In this document: positions 1 to 11,482 of the stretch, piece by piece
Layout of the letters: each line of letters begins with the position of its first letter
How positions within the stretch are numbered: position 1 is the first letter of the stretch
Source of the DNA: Glandiceps talaboti
Taxonomy: Eukaryota; Hemichordata; Enteropneusta; Spengelidae
Direction: 5' to 3'
Length of the DNA stretch: 64,000 nt
NCBI RefSeq assembly: GCF_964340395.1
Contig: NC_135557.1
Coordinates: 6,338,716 to 6,402,715 of the forward strand
Notes under the pieces: model-generated
What the model was told of the DNA's origin: nothing
Databases searched by the model: none
The model's input: the letters and a program-made list of their open reading frames with translations, nothing else
Made by a program: the position numbers and the translations under genes

Positions 1-249
1 ACTACGTTGACGTGTTAAAACAGCACCTTCATTTAGTCCTTGAATTTCAACAAATCTCCGGAAACCCCCTCCCGTATTCGTACCAACCCCTACTTAGCTC
101 CGTCAAACTTTGATTCAACTAATACCGCCTAATTTCAAATTTTACTAGCTACTTTGGGAATAATCTGCACTCATTGTTACCTCTTACCTTTGAAATAAAC
201 TATATTCATCATGTTATGTAGAAATGTAATTTCAAGAATAAAATTTTTG

Positions 250-556
<307 letters not shown>

Positions 557-620
557 TGTATAATGTTTGTAGTACTCCAGTAACAGTTATGACTGTGTCT
601 GTGTGTGTGGGGGGGGGGGG

Positions 621-1485
621 GTAATAACAATTCTGTCAAGCCAGGCAGGGGGTCATTCATTCCAATTTTGTGGATTTTCAAAAAAAAAATCTTCCGACGA
701 CACCCCCAGTCATAAATAATGACAATACCCTAATTGACTTGTCCACTTTTAATCAGACCGAATATTTATAACATGTCATACATTTCCTGTGATATTAGAC
801 AAGTATAAAATCTCATCTCGACATTTACATAACCTGCATCTTTTTTTCCTTGAATATACATCAACAAAATCATATGTTCAATATGTAGGCATAAGAGATA
901 TGATGAAAACATAAGTAGACATGGTAACATCATTCAAATAGATTTGTTGATTCCAAAGATAGTGCTATATATAATAAGAATGGGTTTGATAAATTGGAAA
1001 AGATTATATGGCTGAGATGTATACAGCGCCCTCGACGGGAAGTGTGTTTATACTTTTGTTTAATTTGGATGTTACCTGTTGCATAGGAATACATTCTTTA
1101 GTATGATTTTGGCCTATTATAATATGTGATCCTCCTGTACAATTAAAGTAAAAGCGTAAATTTGTAACGTTGCCAGTGTCATTGCAATGTGTTGGCGTCC
1201 TAGTTAGTTATTTGTGTCAGTGTTATTCTAAGTCTTTCAGAACAGTCGTTCTAGCACACCTTCTTGTGAGCGATCCTTGGATGTGATCATCGTTGGTCCA
1301 GGCAGTCACCATATACTATGCAGAGTTTGAGGGTTTCAGTGTACGCCGTGGTTGCTGTCGGTGCCAATTCGTAGGTATTAGTCCATTGAAGATGTCAACC
1401 CATAAGTATCTCTTGTGTAAAACCAGCGAAAGATGCCGTCCGAAACAGAAGCTTCACACAACACACGAACAATGAGTTTGTAAAA
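621..1485. other. Unique AT-rich sequence, nothing recognised
   Basis: No convincing coding frame, repeat or RNA gene was seen. A short stretch near 1027 carries the octamer GCGCCCTC, which recurs at about 29660 and 60360 in otherwise unrelated sequence. Confidence 0.5.
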
Positions 1486-1783
1486 TTTATTCCCGTTATC
1501 TTTATTCAATGACCTAATGATTCAATGACGTTTGCCGCAACGACTTTCCAAGTACATGTATTCCATGCAAGCTCCGAACGCAAAATTGGGAAACTGCTTG
1601 TATACTTGCACTGTGTGAGGTTGCTTCGATTCGGGCTGTTTTCACTTGATATTCGTCAAATTGTTGCCCATTGTGTGTGAACCTTTATCGTGTATACTAC
1701 ATTATAGAATTTTCCCTGGAATTCTGGATTTCGTTAATTTCCTGTTGTATGTGGGTCCTATTATTTAGATTTACTGAACCTCA
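1486..1783 (-). other. Possible last exon and polyadenylation region of the CTLD gene
   Basis: This is an inference from signals only. On the minus strand a pyrimidine-rich stretch ends in CTTCAG just before 1783. Joined to the phase-1 donor at 2033, the next codons would read V-R-F-S-K-S-K and then TAA. Downstream there are two AATAAA signals, at 1506-1501 and 1491-1486. This would give a short terminal exon and a 3' UTR of about 290 bases. The exon is too short to carry domain evidence, and AATAAA is common in AT-rich DNA, so the call is weak. RNA evidence would be needed to choose between this and a further exon outside the window. Confidence 0.25.
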
Positions 1784-2033
1784 CTGAAGAATTGCTGCAC
1801 TATTATATCGTTCCTGTCATCAATTTATTTTCAGTTTATTTTCCTTTCGTTACGAAAATTTCAAATTAACATTCTAAGGATTGTTACGTTTCCATTATTT
1901 TTCAACAAACTTGATTTTATCTATCAAAACTATTTCTATTCTGGTTATAATAATCTTCAATAACTAAATTCAGATAATTCAAGTTAACCTTTTAGCATTA
2001 CAAACAATTAAGTGAAATTATAATAAAGCTTAC

Positions 2034-2119
2034 CTATATCTTCACATATATAATACGGAGTTAGACCACAGTCGGAGTAATACCATTTACACGTTGACTG
2101 CCAAAAGCCACCATTACAA
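2034..2119 (-). CDS. C-type lectin-like domain, C-terminal exon (exon with WxxxxC...YYICE)
   Basis: Reading the minus strand, a T-rich acceptor ends in TATGTAG before 2119 and a donor GTAAGC starts at 2033. The 86-base exon carries 28 full codons: CNGGFWQSTC, then KWYYSDCGLT, then PYYICEDI. This has the spacing of the end of a CTLD: a Trp, the two late cysteines, and the closing Y-I-C-E motif. It enters with one base that completes a codon and leaves in phase 1. The exon at 21049-21343 ends with exactly two bases of a codon, after a G-I-Y-C-I-Y-M motif that is the normal preceding part of the fold, so the two exons join in frame. The product would be an extracellular or secreted lectin-like protein; ligand unknown. 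The exon is too short to appear as a long ORF and was found from splice signals and motif. Confidence 0.8.
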
Positions 2120-2754
2120 CTACATAAATAGAAAATAGAAAACAATGATATCATCATGTAAGGATATTTTCTGCATCATATATGAAGGATCATAGTATAA
2201 ACACCCTGGCTTTAATTTATACAAAATTAAATAAAGTAAAAAGTTATCGTAAACACGATAACCTTTTATTTTATTTAATCCACAGACACAAGCCTAGCAC
2301 AACGAGTTAATACGGTAAGCTTAGCCATAAACGAACTTGTACTTTTGAAAAATTCTGTCCTCGTGTTAGTTTGGTTCCTAGGTAAAGGAAACGGAGTAGA
2401 CCAGAACGTTTATCATGTGATTACTACATTCAGTCATATCGTTATGGTCTGGGAAAGCTTTGAGGGTCATCCCTATGAGATTGAATTGTGGGTTTGACAA
2501 ATCTCTGAGAACAATTGAATATTGTCATGCGAATTGGACCAATGTGGGAAAATGCTGAATTGAGAGTCGTCCCAATGAGATGTTAGTGTGGGTTTGAGAG
2601 AAGTAAAACATCCCCTAAAATATAGCAAAGCTTTGTGCACTGTACAAAAAAGCCCGTCTCCTGCTGTGCCACAAATGCTGCTCTCCTTGGTCGGGTCAGG
2701 CGAACATGACAAAATATTAGAATAGATTGTAAAAGTTAAAAATCACCTGGATGC

Positions 2755-2810
2755 ACTGTTACGATCCACAAATACCATATTCGGAATTTTGGCACATTTT
2801 ACCTAAATTA
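2755..2810 (+). mobile_element. Possible decayed LTR start
   Basis: About 45 bases starting TGTTACGATCC resemble the start of the solo LTR at 50210-50651 (read on its minus strand), including a CATATTCGGAATTTTGG-like block. Similarity stops after about 50 bases, and no partner LTR, primer-binding site or coding region was seen. It may be a fragment of a related LTR family. Confidence 0.3.
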
Positions 2811-3265
2811 ACGTGAATAGTTCAATTTAAACTATTTAGTTACAAACAGGAGCTAACAACAGCATGATCAGAAAATATGTTGACTTATTTACTTATTTAC
2901 TAATCCTATACTAATTACATGTATCGCTAGATAACAAATGTCAAGTGTTTTGATTAAACAACATAGATTAGTTCTTGTAAACAAGATAACTTGCTGATTA
3001 CCGAATTCAAATTAATACTTAATTTTCCAATGGCGTGATCAACATTTGTCTTACGCGTGAACATTTACATATGGCATGATCTCAAATCCCAATCTTAAAT
3101 ATTCTGGTGGAAAGTTCACCGTGTATTCTAGAACAATGAATCTAGGTGAGAGATTATTAAATTATAACCAGTTGTGTTTACAAAAGATGACATCACCTTA
3201 TTTTCAAGGTGACAACTAGAACTTATATGTTAGGGACTTGAAGAAATAAAGTTTACTCTTAGATT

Positions 3266-4875
3266 TTGAATACAACGCAACTGTTGGTGTGCGGTTCCGT
3301 TGTCTCTCTCTGCCTGAGTGTAAGAGCGTATGTGTATGTGACGATACCCGTGTGGCTAATTCCTAACTTAGACAAGCTCGTAGATCCTGGTACCCAAGAA
3401 AGACAGTTAGAGTGGAGAATCGTTTACGTTCTGCCGATCTACCCACAACTACCAGACACTGAAACATTATATTAAGCCACCCTAGAACGTAACAGTGTAC
3501 GAGCAGTGCTAGTTACAGAGAGAGCAAAGGAAGGTGAAATATGCGATATTGGAAATGTAATAGAATTAGGCATATTGCTAGATTTTGGTAAAGTATCAGA
3601 CGTGACGATAGAAATGATAGATATGATGAGAGACGGAGACGACGAATAATAAGTCAACTTTATCGACGATGACTGATGACCTAATGTAACATGGCTATGA
3701 GTTTATCTGAGTATTGTTATAGAATTATTGACTGGTGAGTATTTAATGGACTTTGAGCAAATTGACTTGTATTATTGTTGAGATGAGAGTGGTCAGTAAA
3801 GGTGAATACATTGTCGTAAGAGTAAAATATATGTATTAAACAAATGGGAGTGCCTAGGGGAGTTACATAATTTATGCTAATTGAAATCTCTCATTTCTTA
3901 ACTAGTCGGGGGAGGGGGTATCTTATGCCGTATTTTACTATCTAATATAGGGTACAAAATGTGAATTGCTTGTTAAATACTAAATCTCATTGTCGTATGG
4001 CTCTGTACGTGTCTGTTCCCTCCATCTTGGAATGAAGGTACTTAAGGACCCTATGCAGGCTTATCGAGGGTATATCACCAGGAAAACTAGATGGACTGAT
4101 TGTAATGGTCGCATACAACAAATATCACTGTGCTCCCCACCCAAAACTTATGTAACAATAAGGGTTGAAAATGACAGCATAGAATCTGCATTTCAGATAC
4201 CCTACGTATTTTCTGACGGGAGGAGTTCACAAAAGAAAGGGATACTGGTCAAATATATTACAAAATCAGGACAAATCGACAAAAGGATAATTTAACAATT
4301 ACTATGTAGTATGTATCGGTATTTGAATTTATTGTACCATAAAAAGTAGAATGTTGTGTAAAGATTACGATTACAGTTTTCCACCAAGTATATAGTAAGG
4401 AATACTAGAGTCAACGCCAAGGTTGACAATAAATTGCTGATATACAAGTGCAGAAATGTGGGAACTAAAAGTGAAGCTAACGAGGGTCTGCGAAAGTTAT
4501 ACGACACTGTTGACAACCTTGATATACATAGAGTATATTCTATCAGCCGCTAACCTTTCGGTGATTCATCTCGTAAAATGTCAGCAAATGATGTCGAATT
4601 ATTACCAGAATATTGGGGAACTGTTAAAATCGGGTTCAGTCGTCACACTTGACTTAATGGCCATAAAGTCGAATACGAGACCCCTCTTACACACCATACT
4701 CCCTGGAAAACCCCAATTCAGCAGGAATTGATGTATTTGCACGGAAAATCAATGAGAAAAACCATCACTCTCGATGATGGTGGAAGTTCTGAGTTTATGC
4801 AAGAGCGAGGTGCGCTAGCTACCGTAGTCGTTCCCCTAACATCAACACGCTTGTACTGATAGCCAACAGTGGAAA
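3266..4875 (+). pseudogene. Decayed coding-like region, family not recognised
   Basis: Several plus-strand frames read like protein with ordinary amino-acid composition but are broken by stops. One frame from about 3290 runs to a TAA at 3473 and stays open after it to about 3648, ending in an acidic M-R-D-G-D-D-E tail. A second frame (3990-4295) continues, with further stops, to about 4865 and includes stretches such as LLPEYWGTVKIGF and RKTITLDDGGSSEFM. There is no obvious ATG: the longest frames begin at TTG. I do not recognise a domain. It could be an old mobile element, a viral relic or a dead host gene, or chance. The intron position within the CTLD gene fits an inserted element. Confidence 0.3.
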
Positions 4876-4979
4876 TAAAATTGTGTAATCTAATTCGTCT
4901 TGTCCGGGCAGGTGAAAAAGTCTGGGAGGTAGCCACTAGAACAGGACACTGGGTACCATTTCCATCCATATATGACATA

Positions 4980-6050
4980 TTTTCCTGCCATCTTGATTAT
5001 CATAAAACATAAATTATGAGATTAAAAACGGACCGGTTTCTCAGATCAAAATAGGAAACGGAGATTAATAGAGATGTGATGATCACTGTAGCATTGCTAG
5101 TTATACATACAACAGTTTGACTTGGGTCGCATTATACTTTCACATGTATGACTGGTATAGTATTTAATATTTGACTGATATGTATACACAGTAATTACAG
5201 AGATATGTAAATGTAAATCTAATGAGACAACGCTTTAGTCTAAAGTTTGTTTACGTATATGCACTCGTAACTATAAGTTCCATAGGATCACATTATAGAT
5301 AAACGAATAAATGACTTTTGTCGGTTTGTCTACCAATTCTCCCCTTCTACTTTCAAAGAAACTAAATCAAGACATGTCTTGCATCCCTCGTCTTGGGTAA
5401 CCAGCACAGCAGTGCCGAGAGTGACACTACCCAAATGACGTCTCTTTCAAATTTTGTCAGCAATATGGAAGCTGCAGATTGACCGTGGATGAACATCGCC
5501 CTCTACCGCTGCCTATACATATAGTGAAACTGGATGACAGAATTCAAGAAATTCACCAGAATGCAAGATCAACACCCTATAATGTCAAGAATATATCTGA
5601 ATGAATAAATAATGTTTTGCAGACTCAATACCTTAGTCAAGCTCTCAAGCTGGGGTACGTAGGTGGGTTGATGCGTATTGCAGAGAGTGGCCAAGTGGAG
5701 GAAAATACAAAGAGGAGACTGAGGACCTCGACCCCTCTACAACTAAATAAAAGTAAACAGAACTACGTACGTAATGTAGACAGGTAACTGTGAGAAGGCA
5801 CAATTATTGCCCCTGGGTAAAACCCTTATGAATCACCTCTCATGCATATTCATATTTGATTAGCCAATAACTGCTTAGTGTAGATAGGTAACTAAACGGT
5901 TAGGCGCCATCAATTAAAGTGTTTGGTTACCGTTCATCACGTGCGGGTAGTTTTGTTGGTAGATTTAGAATAAACATTCCCTTTTCTTCGAAATTTCTAA
6001 GGAAGGCCGTATTCGATGATTTTGTCAATAAACCGACTAAACCTCTCCAG
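4980..6050. other. No recognised feature
   Basis: AT-rich sequence with scattered stops in all frames. No repeat or RNA gene was identified. It forms part of the large intron between the two CTLD exons. Confidence 0.5.
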
Positions 6051-6052
6051 AA

Positions 6053-6095
6053 TGTGTAGCATGAATATTCCGACCAGCTACATTCATGCTACACA
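6053..6095. repeat. 14-bp inverted repeat at the PLE 5' junction
   Basis: TGTGTAGCATGAAT at 6053-6066 is the exact reverse complement of 6082-6095, with a 15-base spacer. The right arm belongs to the PLE coding sequence (it encodes F-M-L-H near the start of the surviving frame); the left arm is therefore an inverted copy of element sequence or a target microhomology. Confidence 0.85.
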
Positions 6096-7213
6096 AATTA
6101 GCCAAAAAATACGGTAAAGAAAACATAGGTCTATATAGGGACGACGGACTAGCCGCCTTCAAGAACATCACCGGAAGTAAATCAGAAAGTATCAGAAAAG
6201 ACATAACTAAAACCTTCAAAGCCATGGGGTTAAAAATAACCATACTCACCAATCTGAAAACCGTCAACTTTCTAGACATAACGCTCAACCTCAACAACGG
6301 TAAATATTACCCTTACAGGAAACCCAACGACAACCCCATGTACATACACACACAGTCTAACCACCCACCCAGCATCATCAAGAACATATCGTCAGCCATC
6401 GGCCGTAGAATTTCCGACATATCATCCGACGAACACATCTTCAACCAGGCAGCCCCACTGTACCAAAATGCACTAAAAACCAGCGGCCACAAAGAGAACA
6501 TCACGTACACCAGCACCCCGACGCAGAAAAACAAGAAAAACAGAAATAGAAACACCATCTGGTTTAACCCACCATACAGCAAAAATGTAGCCACCAATGT
6601 AGGCAAACGATTCCTCAACCTAATCACAAAACATTTCCCAGCAGACTCTAAGTTACACAAAATATTCAACAGAAACAATGTCAAAGTCAGTTATAGCTGC
6701 ATGCCAAACATGGCTACCATAATCAAAGCGCATAACGCCACCATCTCCAACAGCGAAACTAAACCCACTCAAAAACCCTGTAATTGCAGACAGAAAGACA
6801 CCTGCCCTCTGAACGGCGAATGCCAAACGGAAAACATCGTATACCAAGCCACCGTCCACGGAAAACAAACAAAAGTATATATCGGTCTAACAGAGAACAA
6901 CTTCAAACAGAGATACGCCAACCACAAACAGTCATTCAAACATGAAAAACACGAAAACAGCACAGAACTATCAAAAGACATTTGGAAACTGAAAAGAAAC
7001 AATGAGCCTTTTTCCGTATCCTGGTCCATCAACAAGAAAGCCCAAGCATACACCAATAAAACAAAGCGATGCAACCTGTGTTTAACCGAAAAACTAACTA
7101 TTATTAAAGCAGACAAAAGCTCCACACTAAACAAAAGAACTGAGTTGATATCCAAATGCCGACACGAGAATAAGTTTTATTTGTCCAACTTCAATAGAGC
7201 ATCTATCACCTAA
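6086..7213 (+). CDS. Penelope-like RT (C-terminal part) with GIY-YIG endonuclease, 375 codons
   Basis: The frame is open from 6086 to the TAA at 7211. Residues about 17-22 are Y-R-D-D-G-L, the catalytic motif C of PLE reverse transcriptases; the fingers and earlier palm are lost by truncation. A cysteine cluster C-N-C-R...C-P-L-N-G-E-C lies at about 232-246. The GIY-YIG nuclease follows: N-I-V-Y at about 250, K-V-Y-I-G-L-T at about 263, then the K-Q-R-Y-A-N-H arginine/histidine segment and a late C-N-L-C-L-T-E-K-L motif near 329. The family copies RNA into DNA at nicks made by this nuclease. This ATG is an internal Met of the ancestral protein, so the fragment is probably not functional despite the open frame. 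No promoter is visible. Confidence 0.9.
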   Translation: MLHKLAKKYGKENIGLYRDDGLAAFKNITGSKSESIRKDITKTFKAMGLKITILTNLKTVNFLDITLNLNNGKYYPYRKPNDNPMYIHTQSNHPPSIIKNISSAIGRRISDISSDEHIFNQAAPLYQNALKTSGHKENITYTSTPTQKNKKNRNRNTIWFNPPYSKNVATNVGKRFLNLITKHFPADSKLHKIFNRNNVKVSYSCMPNMATIIKAHNATISNSETKPTQKPCNCRQKDTCPLNGECQTENIVYQATVHGKQTKVYIGLTENNFKQRYANHKQSFKHEKHENSTELSKDIWKLKRNNEPFSVSWSINKKAQAYTNKTKRCNLCLTEKLTIIKADKSSTLNKRTELISKCRHENKFYLSNFNRASIT

Positions 7214-7417
7214 ACTATTAAACCCGTTAACTAACGGAACATCAAAGCCCAACATGGAACAACCCGCCAACACTTACTTGTCCGCACCCAATAACCCACA
7301 CAATAACAACCAACACCTCCACACATACAACACCTACCCACCGACACAGACAATAGTGATGGTATTTCTATTGTCTACACTCTATATACACAGCACACCC
7401 AGAGAGTAGGCCTCAGA

Positions 7418-7458
7418 GTGTCTGATGATCGCAATATGCGTGAAACTCCGAGTTACAC
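7418..7458 (+). ncRNA. Hammerhead ribozyme fold in PLE copy 1 3' UTR
   Basis: Core CTGATGA at 7422-7428 is followed by stem II (CGCA 7430-7433 with TGCG 7437-7440, loop ATA), GAAA at 7442-7445, a short stem III (ACT with AGT, loop CCG) and a GUU cleavage triplet ending at 7454. Stem I pairs GTGT 7418-7421 with ACAC 7455-7458. This is the type I layout with minimal stem III reported in Penelope-like elements. The first stem II pair would be U-U. Self-cleavage is inferred, not shown. Confidence 0.85.
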
Positions 7459-7484
7459 CCAAGAAAGAGTTCCAGTACTACCAA

Positions 7485-7488
<4 letters not shown>

Positions 7489-7566
<78 letters not shown>

Positions 7567-7572
7567 TATAAT
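7489..7572. repeat. (TA)n tract between two convergent PLE tails
   Basis: About 40 TA units with a small interruption near 7558. The plus-strand PLE copy 1 ends here from the left and a minus-strand PLE tail ends here from the right. Confidence 0.97.
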
Positions 7573-8010
7573 ATCATGAACCATACAGTTCTAACCCAAA
7601 TATTTCGAAGAGACTGAGCTCCTCTTCATCGGTGGGTCTCCAGTTCTGTCAAGCAAGTCAAGTTCTGTTACACTTTAAATACTGAAGACAGTGGTTATTG
7701 TCATGCAAACTAGTGTTCTTGTCTTGGAATGGTATGAATATTACACTCGGCCAGCTGTGGAGTACTGGTGACTACTGGTTGCTATGTTACTGTTTTCTAT
7801 TGATGTCATTGGTGAGTGTGTCTAGTTTTTTTTATCCACCATGATTCACGTAGTTGACGGTAGGTTTTATTTGGTGTGTAGAGTTTTTCAATTGCTATGA
7901 TTCTGAAGTGTTTTATTGTTTAATCATTCTACCAAAAAACTCTGATATCAACTTCTGCAACAGATTTCAAAAGATTTGTGGGTTGTCTAATGTGTTTTAG
8001 GGGTGTTTTC
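7573..8010 (-). mobile_element. Penelope-like element, decayed 3' part, different subfamily
   Basis: On the minus strand a 37-codon open stretch at about 7918-7806 reads KTYRQLRESWWIKK and ends in TGA, like the C terminus of PLE endonucleases. Its 3' UTR includes a GATGAAGAGG...CTCTTCGAAA hairpin (about 7640-7605), a motif similar to but not matching the canonical hammerhead core, and it ends at the (TA)n tract. The coding part upstream is broken by stops. It converges tail-to-tail with PLE copy 1. Confidence 0.65.
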
Positions 8011-8689
8011 CTTGTATTATTCATACTCGATGTGTATATGAGATATAGCATTCCTACCTCGGTGTTGTCCATGATTCGTCGTCGGTTGTTATCATCGACA
8101 ACACCTCAGTATTCGATATCCTGCGATATTTCACGATAATGTGCATTGTTTCGTCATGATTAGTATTTGTATACTTGGATTACTTGCCTATCATGTCATA
8201 CATATAAAAAATAGTGTTAGCGGAATCGTATTGGCAAAGACAAAATCTGAACCTCAATGGGAATCATGCGATGTTCAAGCTTTGATGAATCAATCAGTAA
8301 TAGGGGGAGAACTGTGATTGCTTTGAGATTGTAGATAATGTTGAATTAATAGATAAATAAATGAACCATTCATCCACAGTATCGCCATTATCTCTGTATG
8401 TGTATCAACACATTGAATAACCAATAGTTTGCATATAATTGATAGGGTTTCTGATGACAAATCTCAGCTTTAATTTATAGAACGTCTTTGGTCGTTATGG
8501 TAAGGTATGTGTCGTCATTAATAGCTAATAACAGACCCTCTGTTGATATGACTCATAAACTGTATCAAGTAATTAAGGTCCAACAGTTTCATATAAGGGC
8601 CAATAGTTGTTGCTATCTCTCGGTTCTTTGATGACCAACAGTCACTTTACCCTACTTTCGCACACTGCTTCATACACGAGTGACATGAT

Positions 8690-9295
8690 TTGTTATAGTC
8701 GATGTATGTACCGGTACCAAGTTAACTGAAATTTGAAGTTTGTATTCTTCAGATATAGCCTAATTACCGAAATTTATTTTTAAAAACTGAAAACTATACC
8801 AACTGGTAGGGTATGTGTACTTTGTCACGTTTGATATATGTATCAAATTATATTAAATTTGGAGCTTGCATTCTATAGATATTGCTTAATTACCAAACAT
8901 CATTAATTACGCAAATTAGTTATTAAACCTAAACCTTATGCAAACAGACTTTATAGGACATGTGTTCTTATTACGGTTGATGTATGTACCAAATGTTGCG
9001 GAATATCAAGTTTGCATGCTTTTGATATGACTTAATTACTAAAAATCATTTAATTATGCAACTTACTCATTAAAACTAAAAACTATGCCAACTATAGCTT
9101 TACAGGACAAATATTGCGGTATTTGAAGTGTGCATTCTTACGATATAGCCTAATTACTGAAAATCATCAATTTTGCAAATGACTAATTAATTTTCACTGG
9201 ATGCTTACCAAAATCTAATAAATTCTTGTGATCAGAATATGAAAGGTGTGCAGCAAGTTTCATTAGAATCAATGCAGTGGTTTTTAGATATCGTG
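8690..9295. repeat. Diverged tandem repeat, about 4 units of roughly 140 bp
   Basis: Units are recognised by recurring blocks: a GATGTATGTACC-like start, TTGAAGTTTGCATTCTT-like block, a GATATAGCCTAATTAC block and an ATTAATTATGCAAAT block, near 8700, 8835, 8975 and 9105. Units are clearly diverged. The last part runs into a CATA microsatellite, as in many interspersed repeats that end with such a tail. Confidence 0.7.
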
Positions 9296-9297
9296 TC

Positions 9298-9388
9298 CAT
9301 GCATACATACATACATACATACATACATACATACATACATACATACATACATGCATACATGCATACATGCATGCATGCATGCATACAT
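9298..9388. repeat. (CATA)n/(CATG) microsatellite
   Basis: Simple tetranucleotide repeat directly after the diverged tandem repeat; it may be the element's 3' tail. Long frames over it are artefacts. Confidence 0.95.
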
Positions 9389-9899
9389 ATCAAATTATTT
9401 TATTTCCGAAATACATGACATTAGCATGTACAGGTACAGTATTATTGAGTTCACACTGCATCTAGCAGGAAACATTTCAAATTGCATTTGAACATGTTAC
9501 CCACACATCACCAAGGCAAATATTTTGTGTTAGTCGTTATAACACTTGTATCTGTTTATCCGGATATTACTAGAACCAATTATGGAAATAATGCTGCAAT
9601 ATTTTGCAATACATTTAGCATTAGACTTATTGAAACCCACTTTCAAAATCCACTTACAAATCTGTAGTGAATATTGCCAAGGCTTCGAAGCTTCCTAATA
9701 TTAATATGATACCTTCACTACGAAACCCATAGTTATTAATAGCCAGTGATAGTGGGAAGTATTTCTCAGACTAAGCTACATAACATTTCGAAATATGTGC
9801 ATCGAATGGAATGGCAATTCTATCAACCCAGTCTTTTTGTTCTGTTTGTCAGTGACAACAATGTTCGGACATGTATGTTGGTGCTGGAATGTTTCATCG

Positions 9900-11250
9900 T
9901 TAAGAGTCAAACAATGTGGGTTTTAACAGAACGTCTGTGTATGTCTCATTATCGACATTAATATCTTCGATTTTTTTATAGATTATATTAACTATTTGGT
10001 TATGTCTATGTTGATACAGTTTCTTGAATCGTGTACAGCCATTGAGTATATGGGATGCTGTTTCAGATGAAAGTCGATATATTTTGCATGATGTTGTATA
10101 TGTAGTTGTGTAGTACAGGGACAGGAGGCTTTCACACTTGAGTAGCTTCAATCGACCTCTTGCTACAAAGAATCTGAGTTTGTCGTCGATCTTGTGATTA
10201 TTCAGGTAGGCGGCTGATAGGTAGTGGTTGATCTTTCCGGCATCCCAAAGTACTCTCCCCTGTGACGACAATGCCTTAAGATCTGCTGCTTGTTACTATA
10301 AACTATGCTGTTTGTATGTAGAGTAGAAAGAACTAGCTGATCTGAATGTTACTCTGTCGATGTGCAATTCCAATATGTAGATATCCACTTTTAGCAAAGA
10401 CATGTTTTCCCGTTTACACATTTCAAGTAAATTGACCTATTGTGATTTTGGCCAATTTACCCTGGAGTATTTTACAAGGTTGCCTCTGTCGTCAAGGGAA
10501 AATCTTGCAAAGTTATTGGTGCCGTTGTCTGTTGCTAGGGTTGCTTTCCGTTTTTGCATATGTGTGATAGTGGTTGACGGGCTGCTTGACGCACGTTTGG
10601 CTCATCATTGTTGAGAAGCGATAAATAGAATGACAGGTGTTTGGAGTATAACATAATATGTGGATTAATTAACCCCAGTCCTCCTAGTGACTTTGATGTC
10701 AAAAAGAACGTCCTCGCTGACAATGAGTTTATTAGCTCAAGCCAATACCTTGCATAGCCTACGATTGTGTCTTCGATTTCCTTAGATTCTTTTCTGTGAA
10801 TGTAGATCTGGGTAGTAAAGGTTAAGTTTTGACATACACATCACATTCCCTGCAGATAATTTCGCAGACGTTGGTAACATTGATGCGTCTATTTTATTAA
10901 TAGTATATTTTATTGATAGTATGTTTAAAATCGTTGATGAATGTGTTAACTTGTTTGTTGTTAGCGGAGTTTTCGATGTTTATATCATATCCAAGATATT
11001 TATATGGCTGGTTGTGTTCGAATATTCGTATGGGTTCATTTTGCATTGTCACTTGCGTATTAATAGTTGTGGTGTTTGCTTTTCCAGTTATTACTACTTC
11101 GCTGGCCGTGAAGTAAACCACATTTACGGTGCTTTATTTCCATACTACTTGCTGCCATAAAACTCTGTGTTTTGATGCTAATATATGTAGTCCTGCCTCC
11201 GAACTTGCTACAAAATCAACATCATCCACGTATCCTTGTACCGGGTTTGG
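9900..11250 (-). pseudogene. Decayed R2-like (RLE-type) non-LTR retrotransposon, RT and C-terminal part
   Basis: Reading the minus strand from 11250, the first block is G-Y-V-D-D-V-D-F-V-A, the RT catalytic box. After an in-frame TAA comes TASEVVITGKAN and then PYKYLGYDINIE (11121-10897), the thumb-side YLGY motif. Next is KSLGGLGLINPHIM (10723-10535), and then a zinc-knuckle-like segment S-E-T-A-S-H-I-L-N-G-C-T-R-F-K (10271-9900). The order RT, GGLGL, CCHC-like knuckle is typical of site-specific or RLE-bearing clades (R2, NeSL, Hero). The endonuclease end is not clearly recovered. Frameshifts and stops separate the blocks, so it is dead. The exact clade needs a tree. It is in the same orientation as the CTLD gene and inside its putative intron. 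Confidence 0.8.
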
Positions 11251-11368
11251 TGCATGTGTTGTGCCATAGGGAGCATCAATTCAAGTCATTTATCAGTTCA
11301 CTGCTCAAAGGCTACTACTGACCATGGCCACCCCTGAATAATGCCTTCGTTGGATTGGTTGTGTTATA

Positions 11369-11411
11369 CATACATACATACATACATACATACATACATA
11401 CATACATACAT

Positions 11412-11482
<71 letters not shown>
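11369..11482. repeat. (CATA)n-(CAGA)n compound microsatellite
   Basis: About 11 CATA units change abruptly to about 17 CAGA units. Open frames in both directions are simple-repeat artefacts. Confidence 0.97.

Larger units (their letters stand above)
6067..7488 (+). mobile_element. Penelope-like element (PLE), copy 1, 5'-truncated
   Basis: The element starts inside the reverse transcriptase domain and runs through the GIY-YIG endonuclease, a 3' UTR of about 200 bases with a hammerhead fold (7418-7458), and ends at a (TA)n tract. Copy 2 at 41128-42146 shares the coding part, UTR and the final 70 bases, which defines the 3' end. The N-terminal part of the RT is missing. The intact reading frame and close match to copy 2 point to a fairly recent insertion. 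It lies antisense in the putative 19-kb intron of the CTLD gene. Confidence 0.93.

Noticed and set aside
7600-7645. Canonical hammerhead in the minus-strand PLE tail
   Set aside because: CCGATGAAGAGG...CTCTTCGAAAT folds as a hairpin, but the stem uses bases that should be in the core and there is no proper stem III or cleavage triplet; described only as hammerhead-like.
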